This document shows, piece after piece, positions 34,575-44,997 of a stretch of DNA of 64,000 bases (the first letter of the stretch is position 1; every line of letters starts with the position of its first letter). Source of the DNA: Toxonevra muliebris (taxonomy: Eukaryota; Arthropoda; Insecta; Diptera; Pallopteridae); NCBI GenBank assembly GCA_963691655.1, contig OY829329.1:15576708-15640707 (forward strand), in the 5' to 3' direction. The translations under genes were made by a program, and so were the position numbers. The notes beneath the pieces were generated by a model that was not told the DNA's origin, searched no databases, and saw nothing but the letters and a program-made list of their open reading frames with translations.

Positions 34575-35500
34575 ACATATATCGGTCGGAGATCTTCTAA
34601 CGCTGTTGGCTTGGCTGCGTAAACCAACGACTTAACATAACCCCATATAAAGAAATCCAACAGTATTAAATTGAAGATGAGAGAGGTGACCATTCGACCG
34701 GTCCATTTCTAGAGATTACACAATTACCGAACTGCCCCTTCAATAGAATAATTGTTTGACCAGCTAGATAGCATGCGGCACCATCTTCTTGGCACCACAT
34801 ATCAGTGATGTCAAGTCTATCCAATTGTGGCCAATAATAGTTTTTCAATATGGAGAACTCCATTGGCGACCGTAACAAGGCGATCATTTTCATTGACGAA
34901 AAAATATGGTCCAATCACACCTCCGGCATAAAATCCACACCACACAGCCACTTTTTGTGGATGCAATGGAGCCTCTGGAAATACATGTGGATTTGTTGCT
35001 GTCCAATAACGCATAAGCATATTTTACTTTTTGACGAAGCCATTAAGTCAAAACTTAGCTTCATCGCTGAAGATGATTTTTCGTTGAAATTCAAGATTTT
35101 CTTTAATCTTTTGCTAAGCCCAATCGGAGAAGTTTCGTCGATACAATTGATCACAAAACTTCACTTCTTGAGTTAATTTGAGGCCAAGATTCGTCACAAT
35201 GTGGACTGAACAATTCCCAATTGAACAACGTGGAATCGACTAATTTGTCTGATTTTGTACTGAAGTACTTACGGCTGCTATATTTTTGGTACTTTCACCG
35301 GTCCGGTACAGGAACTTGCAATAGTGGAAATGTTGACTCGAATTTATCCACTTAAGCATGGACAGCCTTTCTAGTGGGACGACAAATATTACGATCGAAA
35401 ATTGGAGTGACCACTCTTAAAGTAGCGACCATCGACTCAGAGTTTCGGTAGTAATTTTTAATAATTTCCAAACGTAGCTCAGCTGTACGAAAATGCAAAT
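34575..35500 (-). pseudogene. rosa-type mariner transposase relic
   Basis: From about 35480 downward the minus strand reads LRLEIIKNYYRNSESMVATL, then KIIFSDEAKF (first Asp), NMLMRYWTATNPHVF, HPQKVAVWCGFYAGGVIGPY, ITDMWCQEDGAACYLA (the canonical QQD is now QED) and NGPVEWSPL. After a frameshift comes LDFFIWGYVKSLVYAAKPTA. This is the rosa (D41D) layout. Stops and shifts abolish function, and the C-terminus is missing after about 34575. Confidence 0.75.
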
Positions 35501-35839
35501 AGTGATAGTCCAGAGCGTATAGGCGCGCAAAAACACTGGATTTTCAGGAACAACCCAGGAAGTCGTGATGGTTAAGCGTTACAACGTGGGAGCGCATTGC
35601 GCAGAGGCGAACTTTGAAAGCAAAGCTCAATAAGACTAAAAAATTTAAAAAAAGTAAAAAAATGCCTGAGCATGATGAAAAGCTTTTCACTTCACCGTTT
35701 GGATTCGGCATAAAACTGTAGGTCCCTTCCATTCGTGTATTAAATATAAAACTCATACAACATGAATGGATGCGAAAAGCTCGGCCTTGGTCCTTCAAGA
35801 TCTATTGTGCCATAAAACTAGTAGCAGAAGTTCTATGGT

Positions 35840-36175
35840 ATCTATGAAGTATTTCCACCTGCCAACAAACGGAGAACAAAAAGGTTTCCTCAAAGCTTAC
35901 TCTTCGTAGACATTGAGCGGACTTTTGATTGCATTCGTGGCTGCAGAGTACCAGAAAAAAATTATCGAAATCATTTAAGATCTATACACTGACGCGGAGA
36001 GTGCAGCGTATGCTTAAAAAATAACAACAGTGCGAAATTCTCGATCCCGCTTGTTTTGAAGCAGGGATGCATTCTCTCGCCGTTACTTTCCTTAGTATTA
36101 TGGATATTGAACGGCGTTCTTAAGAAAACAAACATCGAAGCCCCAGACGGTTTGTAATGTCGATCGCAACAGAAA
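35840..36175 (+). pseudogene. LINE reverse transcriptase fragment
   Basis: The plus strand, across frame changes, reads FVDIERTFDCIR, LYTDAECS and LKQGCILSPLLFLVLW. These are the RT-A box (Asp in DIE..FD) and the GxxLSPLLF box of a non-LTR RT. It ends at about 36175, shortly before unit D. The LINE tail at 36990-37640 may belong to the same element, now separated by the peptide unit. Confidence 0.6.
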
Positions 36176-36453
36176 CTAAGCGACCTAATAATTCTAATGG
36201 AAAACGAATTTATAACGTTTTAAAGAAAATTAATCATACTTTTATTTGAAAAAATATTAGTACATTAAACAGATTGTAAAATACTCTAATAATTTGTAAA
36301 TAAAATTTATTATACTACAAATATATTTATATATGTAAAATTTAAACTTAACTAAAATGTAGTGAATAAAGTATTTATCAAAATATATATTTTTGGGGAT
36401 TTTCCTTGGGGTTTTTATAACTTATTTGGAGGTTTTGGGGATTCTCTTAATGG

Positions 36454-36668
36454 CTATCCATAATGGCATAAGCTGGGATTGTCAAGACAAGCTAAACGTT
36501 CTTTTAAAATAGTTAAAAAATCACGTTTTTTAGCATGTGCTGTACAAATGAAATAACAGATGACCATGATGGCTTCAATCTAAAAATAATATATATCTAA
36601 GATTTGATATTTTAGTATTTAGAATGTTAGCAATTTTTACTTACACTAACTTTTACAGCAGTATTCAT
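36454..36668 (-). CDS. small secreted peptide D (two exons)
   Basis: Exon 1 is 36645-36668, the intron 36580-36644 (65 nt, GTAAGT..TTTTTAG, CTAAC branch-like word), and exon 2 36454-36579 (41 codons plus TAG). The product is 49 residues. The signal differs from peptide A at two positions and extends to AHA. The mature peptide is about 25 residues, starting KKRDFLTILKERLACLDNPS and ending LCHYG, cationic at the start, amphipathic, with two Cys that could pair. TATA has drifted (TATAAG). The 5' flank of the unit continues to about 36960, but the 3' flank is unlike A and C. The first mature residues resemble copy B (T-A-x-A-K...F..(L/I)L), defining a second subfamily. Function unknown. Confidence 0.6.
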
Positions 36669-36989
36669 TTTAAATCGACTATTAAACTGAATTATGAATG
36701 ATTTCAAAATGAAAGTAGTCGAACTTATATTCTTAAATATAACTAAAAATTGTTCACTATAACTAATCAATTTCATTACAATTGTTATTATCTAATCAAT
36801 ACTTTCAGTTTAATTATTAAAATAATTTTTCATGCTATTGAAATATTTTTACCATTTATCGATTAGTAATACCAATAATATTTAGTTGAAATAATGTTTT
36901 AGGTATTATCGGGGTACTTGAGTCTCCGGATAGCTTGCTGATGTTTCGCGGCTTGGATATGTTTCCTATCTATCTTTCTTTCTCTCTTC

Positions 36990-37640
36990 CTTTCTTTCTT
37001 TCATAACTTGGGGTTTTGGTACAATAGATCTTATAGGTCGCAGTGCCTGACTTTCGAGTCGCCCTCCCTTCAAATAATAATAGGATCCAACATCAACAAA
37101 AATGCCAGCCTTGAGGTAAAACATAGATTAACCATTGCCAGCAGGTGCTACTACGCGCTTAGTAGGTAAGCCCTCTCTTGACGGATAAAAATAACATTCT
37201 ATAGGTCTCTCAATCTTCCCTTCCGAACGTATGGCGCTGAGTTGTAGATATTGACCACCAACGATGAGAAGCTAATGTACGTTCGAGAGGAACATACTCC
37301 GCAAGATCAATGGTTCGATATGCGTGAAGGAATTGTATCGAATTAGATGAAACCATGAGTTGTGTGAGCTATACCCTGACATAAGAATCCAGCGGCTTCG
37401 CTGCCTAGGCCATGTTGAGCAAATGGAAGAAACGCTCCGGCTAAGAAGGTGCCCTATTCGAGTTAGGGTAATGGAACGCGTAAAAGAGGTCGACTGAGTC
37501 TCCATTGGAAAGACCAGGAACAGAAGGGCCTTATTGCACTTGGCCTTGCCAACTGGCGCCAGCTCGCGTAGAGCAAAAGGCGAATGGCGAAGCTTCGTTG
37601 GCTGCTAAGAGCAATCAATGTTTATAGTGCCAACAAAATA
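36990..37640 (+). mobile_element. LINE 3'-end fragment, copy 2
   Basis: It runs from a TTTC microsatellite through words shared with 9620-10075 to an ORF2 tail. Across frame changes the tail reads IQRLRCLGHVEQMEET and a WKDQ..GLIALGLANWRQ stretch, ending in AATAAATAAATAAAAA. The RLR.LGHV..M and WKDQV..L....W motifs are common in the C-terminal region of RTE/R4-like LINE ORF2. Inactive. Confidence 0.65.
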
Positions 37641-37744
37641 AATAAATAAAAAATCATCCCAATACGTATATTACTTTTAGGTAAAGATGCCATGAGATCA
37701 CGGATTTCGGTATGAAACAGTTCAAGAACGTCATATTGACGGAT

Positions 37745-38455
37745 GCCCTAGTCGTAAATCTTTATATATAAAAATGTGCTGTTCTTTTGACAGCGATAAA
37801 CTCAAAAACTAACCGTTCGATTGAGCTAAAACTTACACAATGTATTTGTTATGAAGCCTGAAGTGCACGTCAATATTCGTAATGAGGATTGGAGAAGTGG
37901 GCGTGGTACCTCCCATACAAACCAGAATTATCATCTTAGGAACTGTTTGTAATACGGTACTAAGATTTGGTATGAAAGTAATATTTGTTTACAGCATTCT
38001 GTGGGGAAAATTAGGTTGAACTTGGAAAAGTGGGCCTGGTACCTTTCATACAAATCATATGCTTCAACTTAACACAATATAGTACTGAAATTTCGTACAA
38101 CGACGTTGTTTGACAATATCATATCATAGAAAAGATTTGAGTGAGATTGGAAAGAGGGGTGTGGCATCTCGTATATGACCTCAATATTCATTCTGAGATA
38201 TCTCAGGAACTACATCTTTGTAGTAGGGTATATCTCTGGTACCATATATGACAGTCCAGTACTGAAATTTTTTACAATGACTTTTTTAGTACTTTTTTTA
38301 ATACTTCTTTTATTACTTTTTTTCCTACTTTTTTTAATACTTTTTTTAATACTTTTTTACTACTTTTATTAATATTTTTCTTACTACCTTTCCACTATTT
38401 TTTACTATTTTTTTTACTACTTTTCTACTACTTTTTTACTACCTTTTTTACCGGT
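37745..38455 (+). repeat. unidentified repeat ending in a TACTTTTTT microsatellite
   Basis: 37745-38270 contains three related segments with GAAAAGTGGGC(C/G)TGGTACCT, CATACAAA.CA and TAGTACTGAAATTT words, spaced about 130 bp apart. It continues into a degenerate (TACTTTTTTTAA)n tract at 38275-38455. It resembles the tails of fly transposons but I cannot name it. Confidence 0.5.
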
Positions 38456-38559
38456 TCGAGGTGTTTTCTTTGTAATAAAATTACGCATTATTCAAACTTT
38501 GTCAGCAGACCGGACAGCGGAGCTGGGCGAAGCTGATCGAAACAAATAATGACAAGAAG

Positions 38560-38991
38560 TCATCGAGTTACTCAAGTGCCATCGTAATACCTAAAACACC
38601 AGTTGTTCAAGTTTCAACTTAACATTGTTAATAATCGCTAAATGTTAAAAATGTTTTAATAGCATGAAAAATTATTTTAACAATCAAGCTGAATATAATA
38701 ACCATTTGTAATAAAATTGATTAGTCATAGCGAAAAATTTTTACGTTTTCTTTAAGTATAAAAGTACGACTACTTTCATTTCGAAATCATTGAGAATTCA
38801 GTTTAATAGTCGATTTAAAATGAATACTGCTGTAAAAGTTGCTGACATTCTGTATAGCAATATATCAAATCCTGAATATATCTTATTTTTAGATTGGAGC
38901 CATCATGGTCATCTGCTACTTCATTTGTACAGCTCAAGCTAAAGGAAACATATTTCAAAAGCTTTTATTTGTTAACGAAAATAACGGTTAA
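38560..38991 (+). pseudogene. secreted-peptide gene B, donor-site deletion
   Basis: The unit 5' flank (TAATACCTAAAACA, AATAGCATGAAAAATTATTT), TATAAAAG and ATG at 38820 are intact. A 16-bp deletion between GTT repeats removed the end of exon 1 and the GTAAGT donor. The former exon 2 (38893-38991) is still open and would give IGAIMVICYFICTA followed by QAKGNIFQKLLFVNENNG, similar at its start to peptide D. Without splicing, the frame from the ATG reads through the old intron and shifts, stopping at AGCTAA (about 38938). The 3' flank is unlike A and C. Confidence 0.65.
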
Positions 38992-39183
38992 TTTGATTCA
39001 AAAAAGTATTTGGAATTTGCCATTTAAAAATTCGTCGCAACGCGCAGATTTAAATTTGTTTTTTGATGGAAAATTAATAGCTCTGCACTCTACTCTGGCC
39101 GGAAGCTCGAGCGCGATCTGTCAAGTAAAAGAGTTTGCCTAAATGGAATTTCTACGGTACTTCAGTTTTAGTAGAGTAGTGAT

Positions 39184-39688
39184 TAGAGTTTGAACGAACG
39201 TTCGGCTTCGGCCATAAATTTGGTGTTCGGCTTCGGTTCAGCTTCGCCAAAATTTGGCCGAACAATAGTCGAACACAAAAATATTGGCACTACAACCAGA
39301 AATTATGGTTAAAAATAATTGCAACCCAAAATCTTATCGCTCCTCCATCTAGTGATGCTAATTAGCAACTCTTTAGTGCTGCAGGCCAGCTTTATAAACA
39401 TAGGGTTTGTCAATTACAAATACCGAAAAATTGTTATTTTTACACTATAATATACAGTTATTTAACTTTGATTAATAATAATATTTTTTTTTACTGTTTG
39501 TATTTTGTGTTCAATGAAATATAAAAATAAGTGGTTTTTACTAAGTCAATGCTCTGAATTTTAAATGTGATACTCTTATAAAAATAAAAAAAATATAATT
39601 TAAATAATATACAAAACATTTGTATTTCAATTTCGGTTCGGCCTTCGGCTTCAGCCGAACATTAAAATTTACGTTCGGTCGAGCTCTA
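39184..39688. mobile_element. non-autonomous hAT-like element
   Basis: The left end TAGAGTTTGAACGAACG (39184) and the reverse complement of the right end, TAGAGCTCGACCGAACG, match at most positions. Both ends carry clusters of TTCGGCTTCGG words. Flanks show an 8-bp duplication with one change (GTAGTGAT 39176-39183, GTACTGAT 39689-39696). Terminal TAGAG plus 8-bp TSD indicates hAT. 505 bp, AT-rich core, no transposase. Inserted next to pseudogene B. Confidence 0.75.
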
Positions 39689-39696
39689 GTACTGAT

Positions 39697-41065
39697 TGAT
39701 GATTTAGCCACGTTCTGGTCGTCCTATAACGTCTTGAACTGAAGAAAACATCGATAAAATGAAGAAAATTGTCCTTTAAAATGTAAAATTATATCAACAT
39801 TAGGCGATGTAGACGTGCAAAAAGAAAGTGCATTTGAAAGAGAAAATTAAAAATTAAAAAAAAAAACATTGCACTTTTTGGAATATAAAAACGAAAACAT
39901 TTTATAATGAAGTTAACAACAATGCGTAAAGTATGTTATCACATCATGTGACGAGTGCAGAAGGGACTCAATTTAGTAGGAAGTAAAAAACTATGTTAAA
40001 ATTTTTTCGTGCGCACTTCTTAAGTTCAAATATCAATGGAAAAAATTTGTTCAGAAGTTTTAAATTTAAAAAAAAAATTTTATTAATTTAGTTTCAGATT
40101 CAGCGGAAATTATATGTGAGTTATAGGGAATTTTTTCCCAGTAGGTAAATGGTTCTGCTGATTCATTTTCAGACTAGGGACAAAAGTGAATAAATGTCTT
40201 GTTTGTTTCCGAGTTTCTTTAATCTTATTCTCAAAAAAAAAGAGCCGAAAATGACAAAAAATTCACAAAATAATCAATGGCAAGCTAGCCCGGGGATCAA
40301 CGCTGGTTTCAGGCTCAAAATAAGCCCCTGTGCTCATTCATATTCAAAAATGAAAAATCAACGCATGCAGACAACAAAAACTTAACAACAAACAGCTGGA
40401 AAATTTTAATTGCTTATTATTATTATTTTGTTTTTTCTTTTTATATTTTTATGATGTTGTTCACAAAATTGTTGCTGTTGTTACTGTTGCGACTAACTAT
40501 TGCTACTGTCGATCGATTTGTTTATACATACACAGTAACTAACAAATAAACTCTTTTGTGTGTGGAAAGCTAACACTGCATATTAATTTACCTCCCTTCT
40601 TGCTTTTTCTCTATATGTATGTAAAACTTTTTACTTCAAGAATTTAACAAACTGCCATCGACCTCCAGCAGAAATTTACCAAATGATAAAAGAAAAAAAT
40701 TGTTGCTGTTGCAAAAAATTGCAACGCCTTCAAGTGATGCTGATGGTGGGCTAGTTGGTTGCTGTTAGTTTGTTTCTTAAGTTTTTATGGTTTTTTATTG
40801 TTTTGGTCATATCGTAAAATTCAATTAAAAATTATAAGCGATTTTTATGTACGTACTACGATGACGTCGACGATGGCTTTTGTCTATTATTATTATTTTT
40901 TTCTAGCAGTTTTGAGCAAGCAGTTGGCGTTTATGTGTTTCGCTTTTGATATTTGGTCACACATTGTATAGGTAGCCGCAAGTGCCGCCGCGCATGTCTT
41001 TTAATTGTGGCATTCATTTATGCCAGCAGAAAATTAAATAAAGAAAAATCAAAAAACATATTTCT
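39697..41065. other. non-coding, low-complexity DNA
   Basis: I see no gene. TTGTTGCTGTTG-type tracts occur at 40465-40500 and 40700-40720, and TTATTATTATT at 40408-40425. Open frames at 40194-40385 and 40759-40971 have no recognisable product. Confidence 0.4.
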
Positions 41066-41069
41066 GGAC

Positions 41070-41790
41070 TGAATTGGAAAAGTTAAAGTTATTTTTTTTT
41101 TCGAAAATGTGTAGAAAACATAAAAAAAAAAAAAAATCCATGGACACAAATTTTTTGAAAAAATTTTTTTTTTTTTGAAAACGTTGTAAAAACTCATAAA
41201 ACGCGCAGAAAACACAAAAAACCGGAAAAAAAATTTTCACGTACCGCCCCCCTCATGGATTTTTTTTTTTTTTAAATTTCGGTCGAAAAAAAAGAATTTT
41301 TCAAAAAAAAGTTATTTTGTTGAAAACGTTGAAAAACTCAAAAAAGTGAAGAAAACACAAAAAATCGAAATATGAATTTTGAATTTTTTAAAAAATTTAG
41401 GTCGAAAAAAGAATTTTTCCCAAAAAAAATGTTTTCTATTGAAAACTTTGTAAAAACTCATAAAACCTGTAGAAAATACAAGAAAACGAAAAAAAAAAAA
41501 TGTTTTTACGACGTATGAAAAATTTCGGTCACAAAAAAAACAAATATTTTTTAAAAAAAAAAATTTTTTTATTAAAAACGTTGAAAAACTAAAAGAAAAA
41601 ACGTGAAGAAAACACGAAAAAAAAAATCGACCCAAAAACTTTTTTTTTCCTCAATCCAAAAATTTAGATAGAAAAAAAGATTTTAAAAAAAAATTGTTAT
41701 TGTTAAAAACGTTCTAAAACTTCATAAGCAAACACAAAAAATGGGAAAAAAATGTTTTCCACGTACACCTACCTTACCATTTTTTAAAAA
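41070..41790 (+). repeat. homopolymer-rich ~130-bp tandem array, locus 2
   Basis: Units marked GAAAACGTTG(T)AAAAACTCA start near 41177, 41323, 41442, 41574 and 41706, spacing about 119-146 bp. Each contains an AGAAAACACAAAAAATCG word, a poly-A/T block and TTTCGGTCGAAAAAA. Same family as 27640-28060 and 48880-49340. Phe-rich minus-strand frames follow the repeat and are not genes. Confidence 0.8.
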
Positions 41791-43027
41791 ACAAAAGTTC
41801 GAACTGATCCGTTCGTGATCAGCAGGGCTCGGATTTTGTTTGTTTTATTGACCTAAAAAATTTAAAAATTGACCAATAAAATTCCCTAAAAAACTAATAA
41901 AAATGACCTTAAAAATGACATTAAAAATTACCCAAAAATTATTAAGATTTATACAAACTTAAAAAAAAATTTTTGTATACCATTTTTATTCGCTTTAAAA
42001 TTTTCGCCCGAAAGAACTTTTTATTTTTTTTCCAAAACCAGCGTTTTGTTTATGCAATAGGTGTTTTAAATTGCAGAAACTTGAATTTTCCCCTTTATTT
42101 TTTTGCAGCAAAAATTAAAAACAAAATGAATTGTAAGAACAAAAATCAAATCCAACTGCACATTTTTGACGCTAGAGGCTGACGCTCTTATTATGTTTAT
42201 TCTCTCAAAAAAAAGTCGGCAACTTTGGTTGTGTTTAAAGCATAAATATCAGTTTTGTAAAGAAAGTTCACTTCTAGACGCGCTTACAAATGAAATAGAC
42301 TATTGAAATTAAAGAGATTCAAAATTTATGTGATAGTTACATATTCACAGCACAAACTACTTTCAAAATGCGAAAAAAAAAATTTAATATAAATGGATAA
42401 AATGCCCCAAAAATAGAAAAAATTACCTAAAAAATAAAAACACCAGAAAATTACCTAAAAATTTTGCAGATTTCGAAATCTTAGGTCATAAACAGAGTTT
42501 ATATGCAACGTTTCGCTTTATCCGATAAGGCAAAAAATCCAATCCCTGGTGATCAACATCGAAAACAACTTTAGAAAAACCATATGACTATTTAGAAATT
42601 TTTTTGTTAGGCCCATTTTGTTGTACAGCGTTATTTGTAAACTTTTAATTGGCCAAAAGTAGAGTTAGATGTTAGATGGTCTAGCTCACGAACGGTAATC
42701 GCTAGAGCTGAAATATTTTGGGAATCAACAGAAAATAAACCGAGATTTATATACAGGAACTTCTTTCCGTGTGTCACTTTAATATACATAAGGGTCATTC
42801 CACAAAAACTGACTCCTTTATGTTAATAAATAAAGTGCGAACGATTGTTTTTAATTTGGAGATTTTTTTTTAGGTCAGGACCCGAAAAAATTTTTTACAG
42901 ATTCGTGATCAGCGGTCAAAAATACTACAGGAAAATTGGGCCATAACTCAAATACTGTTTTAATGTATCACTTTGTTGTACAGTGTCATAAGGATATTGT
43001 GATGTACCTACACATCACATTCATACC
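41791..43027. other. repeat-flank and unrecognised DNA
   Basis: It includes words that also flank the array at 27640 (CATCGAAAACAACTT near 42552; GTTCGTGATCAGC near 41810 and TTCGTGATCAGCGG near 42902), so the array is part of a larger repeated segment. 41840-41960 is built of AAAAATGACC/AAAAATTACC words. No gene. Confidence 0.45.
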
Positions 43028-43462
43028 CAATGAGTCTAGCCAGACCCCATATATATTTTCATGTATTTATATGCAAATATTAGTACCAACAAGTGCGATT
43101 CTCAGCAAACGATCGTAATATATGAGATTTTCATTAAGAAAGGGGGGATTTTTTTTTTGGGTGGATTCAATTCTCTTCCTAAGAATCGAACACCTGTTGA
43201 ATTGGTACTCCAGTTAAGCATTTAAGTGACTCATTTTACTAGAACAATCCATTTGGACATTTTTAAAGAAATTAACCCCATCTGGGAATCGAACCTGAAG
43301 CAGCTGGAACTCCAATCTAGCACTCCTCTCTCCTGTCCCTCTTGGATCCGATAGTTGATTGCGCGGTATCTATATAAGTTTCAATGGGCCTCAAAACAAT
43401 TAATTAAATTAACATTTAAATATATGAAAATGTATATGGGGTCTGGCCAGACTCATTGGGAA
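43028..43462. mobile_element. ~435-bp inverted-repeat element with tRNA-like core
   Basis: The left arm CCCAATGAGTCTAGCCAGAC (43028-43073) and right arm (43417-43462) are complementary over about 45 bp with few changes. Between them lie two B-box-like words on the minus strand (GGTTCGATTCCCAG near 43278 and TGTTCGATTCTTAGG near 43188), suggesting SINE or tRNA-pseudogene remnants trapped in a foldback element. Not coding. Confidence 0.6.
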
Positions 43463-43762
43463 CGTATGTCACTAACGAAACATCTGCCTAACTGAGGGTT
43501 AAAAATAAAAACTGACAATTATTTTCCTGTATTTTAAAATTTACCAATAACTTTTGATGGGGACGAGTATAATGAATACAAACTGAAGAACTAATTTCGA
43601 ACGAGATCGAATTTTAAATATCTACTCTACACAACTTCTTATAAAAATATTTTTGTTGGTTTAATACAGTAAATGGGCGTGGTTATTACTTAGTTTTAAT
43701 GAATTTTCGCATTAATTATTTTTCTTATAAATTTAACTTATTATATCGAATTTTATTAGTAA

Positions 43763-43935
43763 AATTCACACCAGCCTGGCTAATTCGTTACGTGTTACTT
43801 GTTTAATTTTTTACGTGCATTTTGTTTTTGTAAAACTCTCAAAAGCTTTCGAATTATATTAAAAAAAAAAACAAAATGTACATAAAAAAAATTAATAAGT
43901 AATGGCTACCGCATTAACGAATGCTGGTGTGAATT
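43763..43935. mobile_element. 173-bp MITE
   Basis: The perfect 13-bp ends AATTCACACCAGC / GCTGGTGTGAATT are followed by an imperfect continuation of the inverted repeat (TAATTCGTTA..TTACTTGTT against TTAATGCGGTA..TTACTTATT), so almost the whole element can fold back. It lies 300 bp upstream of NET gene 1. Confidence 0.75.
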
Positions 43936-44235
43936 CCCCTATTGTCTTCTATTAATATTATCTCTTGAAGAAATACAGAATACAGTTACAATATTACCGT
44001 TATAATTACAGTTTTTGTTTATATTTTATTGGATGAAAATAAAATAAATTCAATTACTTACCTCTCAACATTAATGCACACTTGAGCTGAAAGCAAAAAA
44101 AAAAACAAAATTAATTAACTTTATTAAATTAACGCAAACACTTTATTAAATTATACTATTTAATAAAAAAAAAAAACTTATAATAATCAATTTCAAAAAT
44201 TATTTACTTTAAAAACAAAAACCAATCCTATTATA

Positions 44236-44583
44236 ATGGATGCCGACTTACTGGAAGATGAAAACGTCCCTCAAATGTCACCCGAAGAAAAACGCGAACT
44301 GTACAATAAAACTCCGAAATTGAATGGTGAACAACTTAAAGAGTATATTCGTATCGTAAAAAAGTATGAAACATCAATTGATGACTCTAATCCCGAAGAA
44401 ATCGAAATTGATTTTAATACTTTAAAACCAACGACACTGCTCGCACTAAAGAGATATTTGGAAGCGTGTTTACCCGACTTGACAGATCAATTGGACACTG
44501 TGAGATCAATGGATTCACCACCAACCAGTCCTTCAAGCTTGTCATCAATGTCCTGTTCAAGCGAATGCGGTTGTGCTCGTTAA
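44236..44583 (+). CDS. solo NET (BET extraterminal) domain protein 1
   Basis: Intronless, 115 residues. After a 13-residue acidic leader, residues 14-80 form a NET domain: MSPEEKRELYNKTPKLNG, QLKEYIRIVKKYE, then the hallmark NPEEIEIDFNTLKPTTL and RYLEAC. In BET proteins (Brd2/3/4, fly fs(1)h) this ET domain follows two bromodomains and binds chromatin regulators through a hydrophobic, acidic-lined cleft around the EIEIDF strand. Here the bromodomains are absent. A Ser/Pro-rich tail (84-115, DSPPTSPSSLSSMS) ends in Cys-rich CSSECGCAR. The first ATG of the frame is used, preceded by AT-rich DNA. It may act in the nucleus by competing for ET partners (inference). A retrocopy fragment is the alternative, but the frame is intact and a sister gene lies at 55631-55873. 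Confidence 0.75.
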   Translation: MDADLLEDENVPQMSPEEKRELYNKTPKLNGEQLKEYIRIVKKYETSIDDSNPEEIEIDFNTLKPTTLLALKRYLEACLPDLTDQLDTVRSMDSPPTSPSSLSSMSCSSECGCAR

Positions 44584-44620
44584 GCAAGCAGGTTAAAAAT
44601 ATTCATTTCATTAATTTCGC

Positions 44621-44854
44621 CACATCCTATTTCAGAATCTAATCGGGGCAATAGTTACGAATTCGTAGATACAATTGTAGAAATGAAAAATGTTAATAGT
44701 TTTTGTGGTGTAGAATTTTATGTTGGCCTCATTGAAAACATTTAATTTAATTCGAAATCATCTATTTCGGTTTGAAGCATACGAATTTTTCGGAATTTCT
44801 TATATATGTAACTACGAATTCGTAATTGTTACGACGGATTCTGAAATAGGTGTG
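44621..44854. mobile_element. palindromic MITE downstream of NET gene 1
   Basis: The left end CACATCCTATTTCAGAATC and the reverse complement of the right end, CACACCTATTTCAGAATCC, match with an indel. Inside, TTACGAATTCGTAG faces CTACGAATTCGTAA. 234 bp, non-coding, 38 bp past the NET stop codon. A degraded relative sits in the same relative place after NET gene 2. Confidence 0.7.
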
Positions 44855-44997
44855 AGATTTTCAATTCCAAATTCTATTAAAAGTGATTTTGATTAGATTC
44901 TTTAACATTTAAGTAACTTTCATTAACTTTGTGTTTTGTGTTCGTGTTCATTTTTCTTAATTTTGTCAAGTTTAGTAAATCTGGGAAATTTCACCTA

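Noticed and set aside
41018..41635. Phe-rich minus-strand frames that look like membrane proteins
   Set aside because: They follow the homopolymer-rich tandem unit. The same pseudo-peptide (VFSTxFMSFYxVF) recurs at the other arrays.
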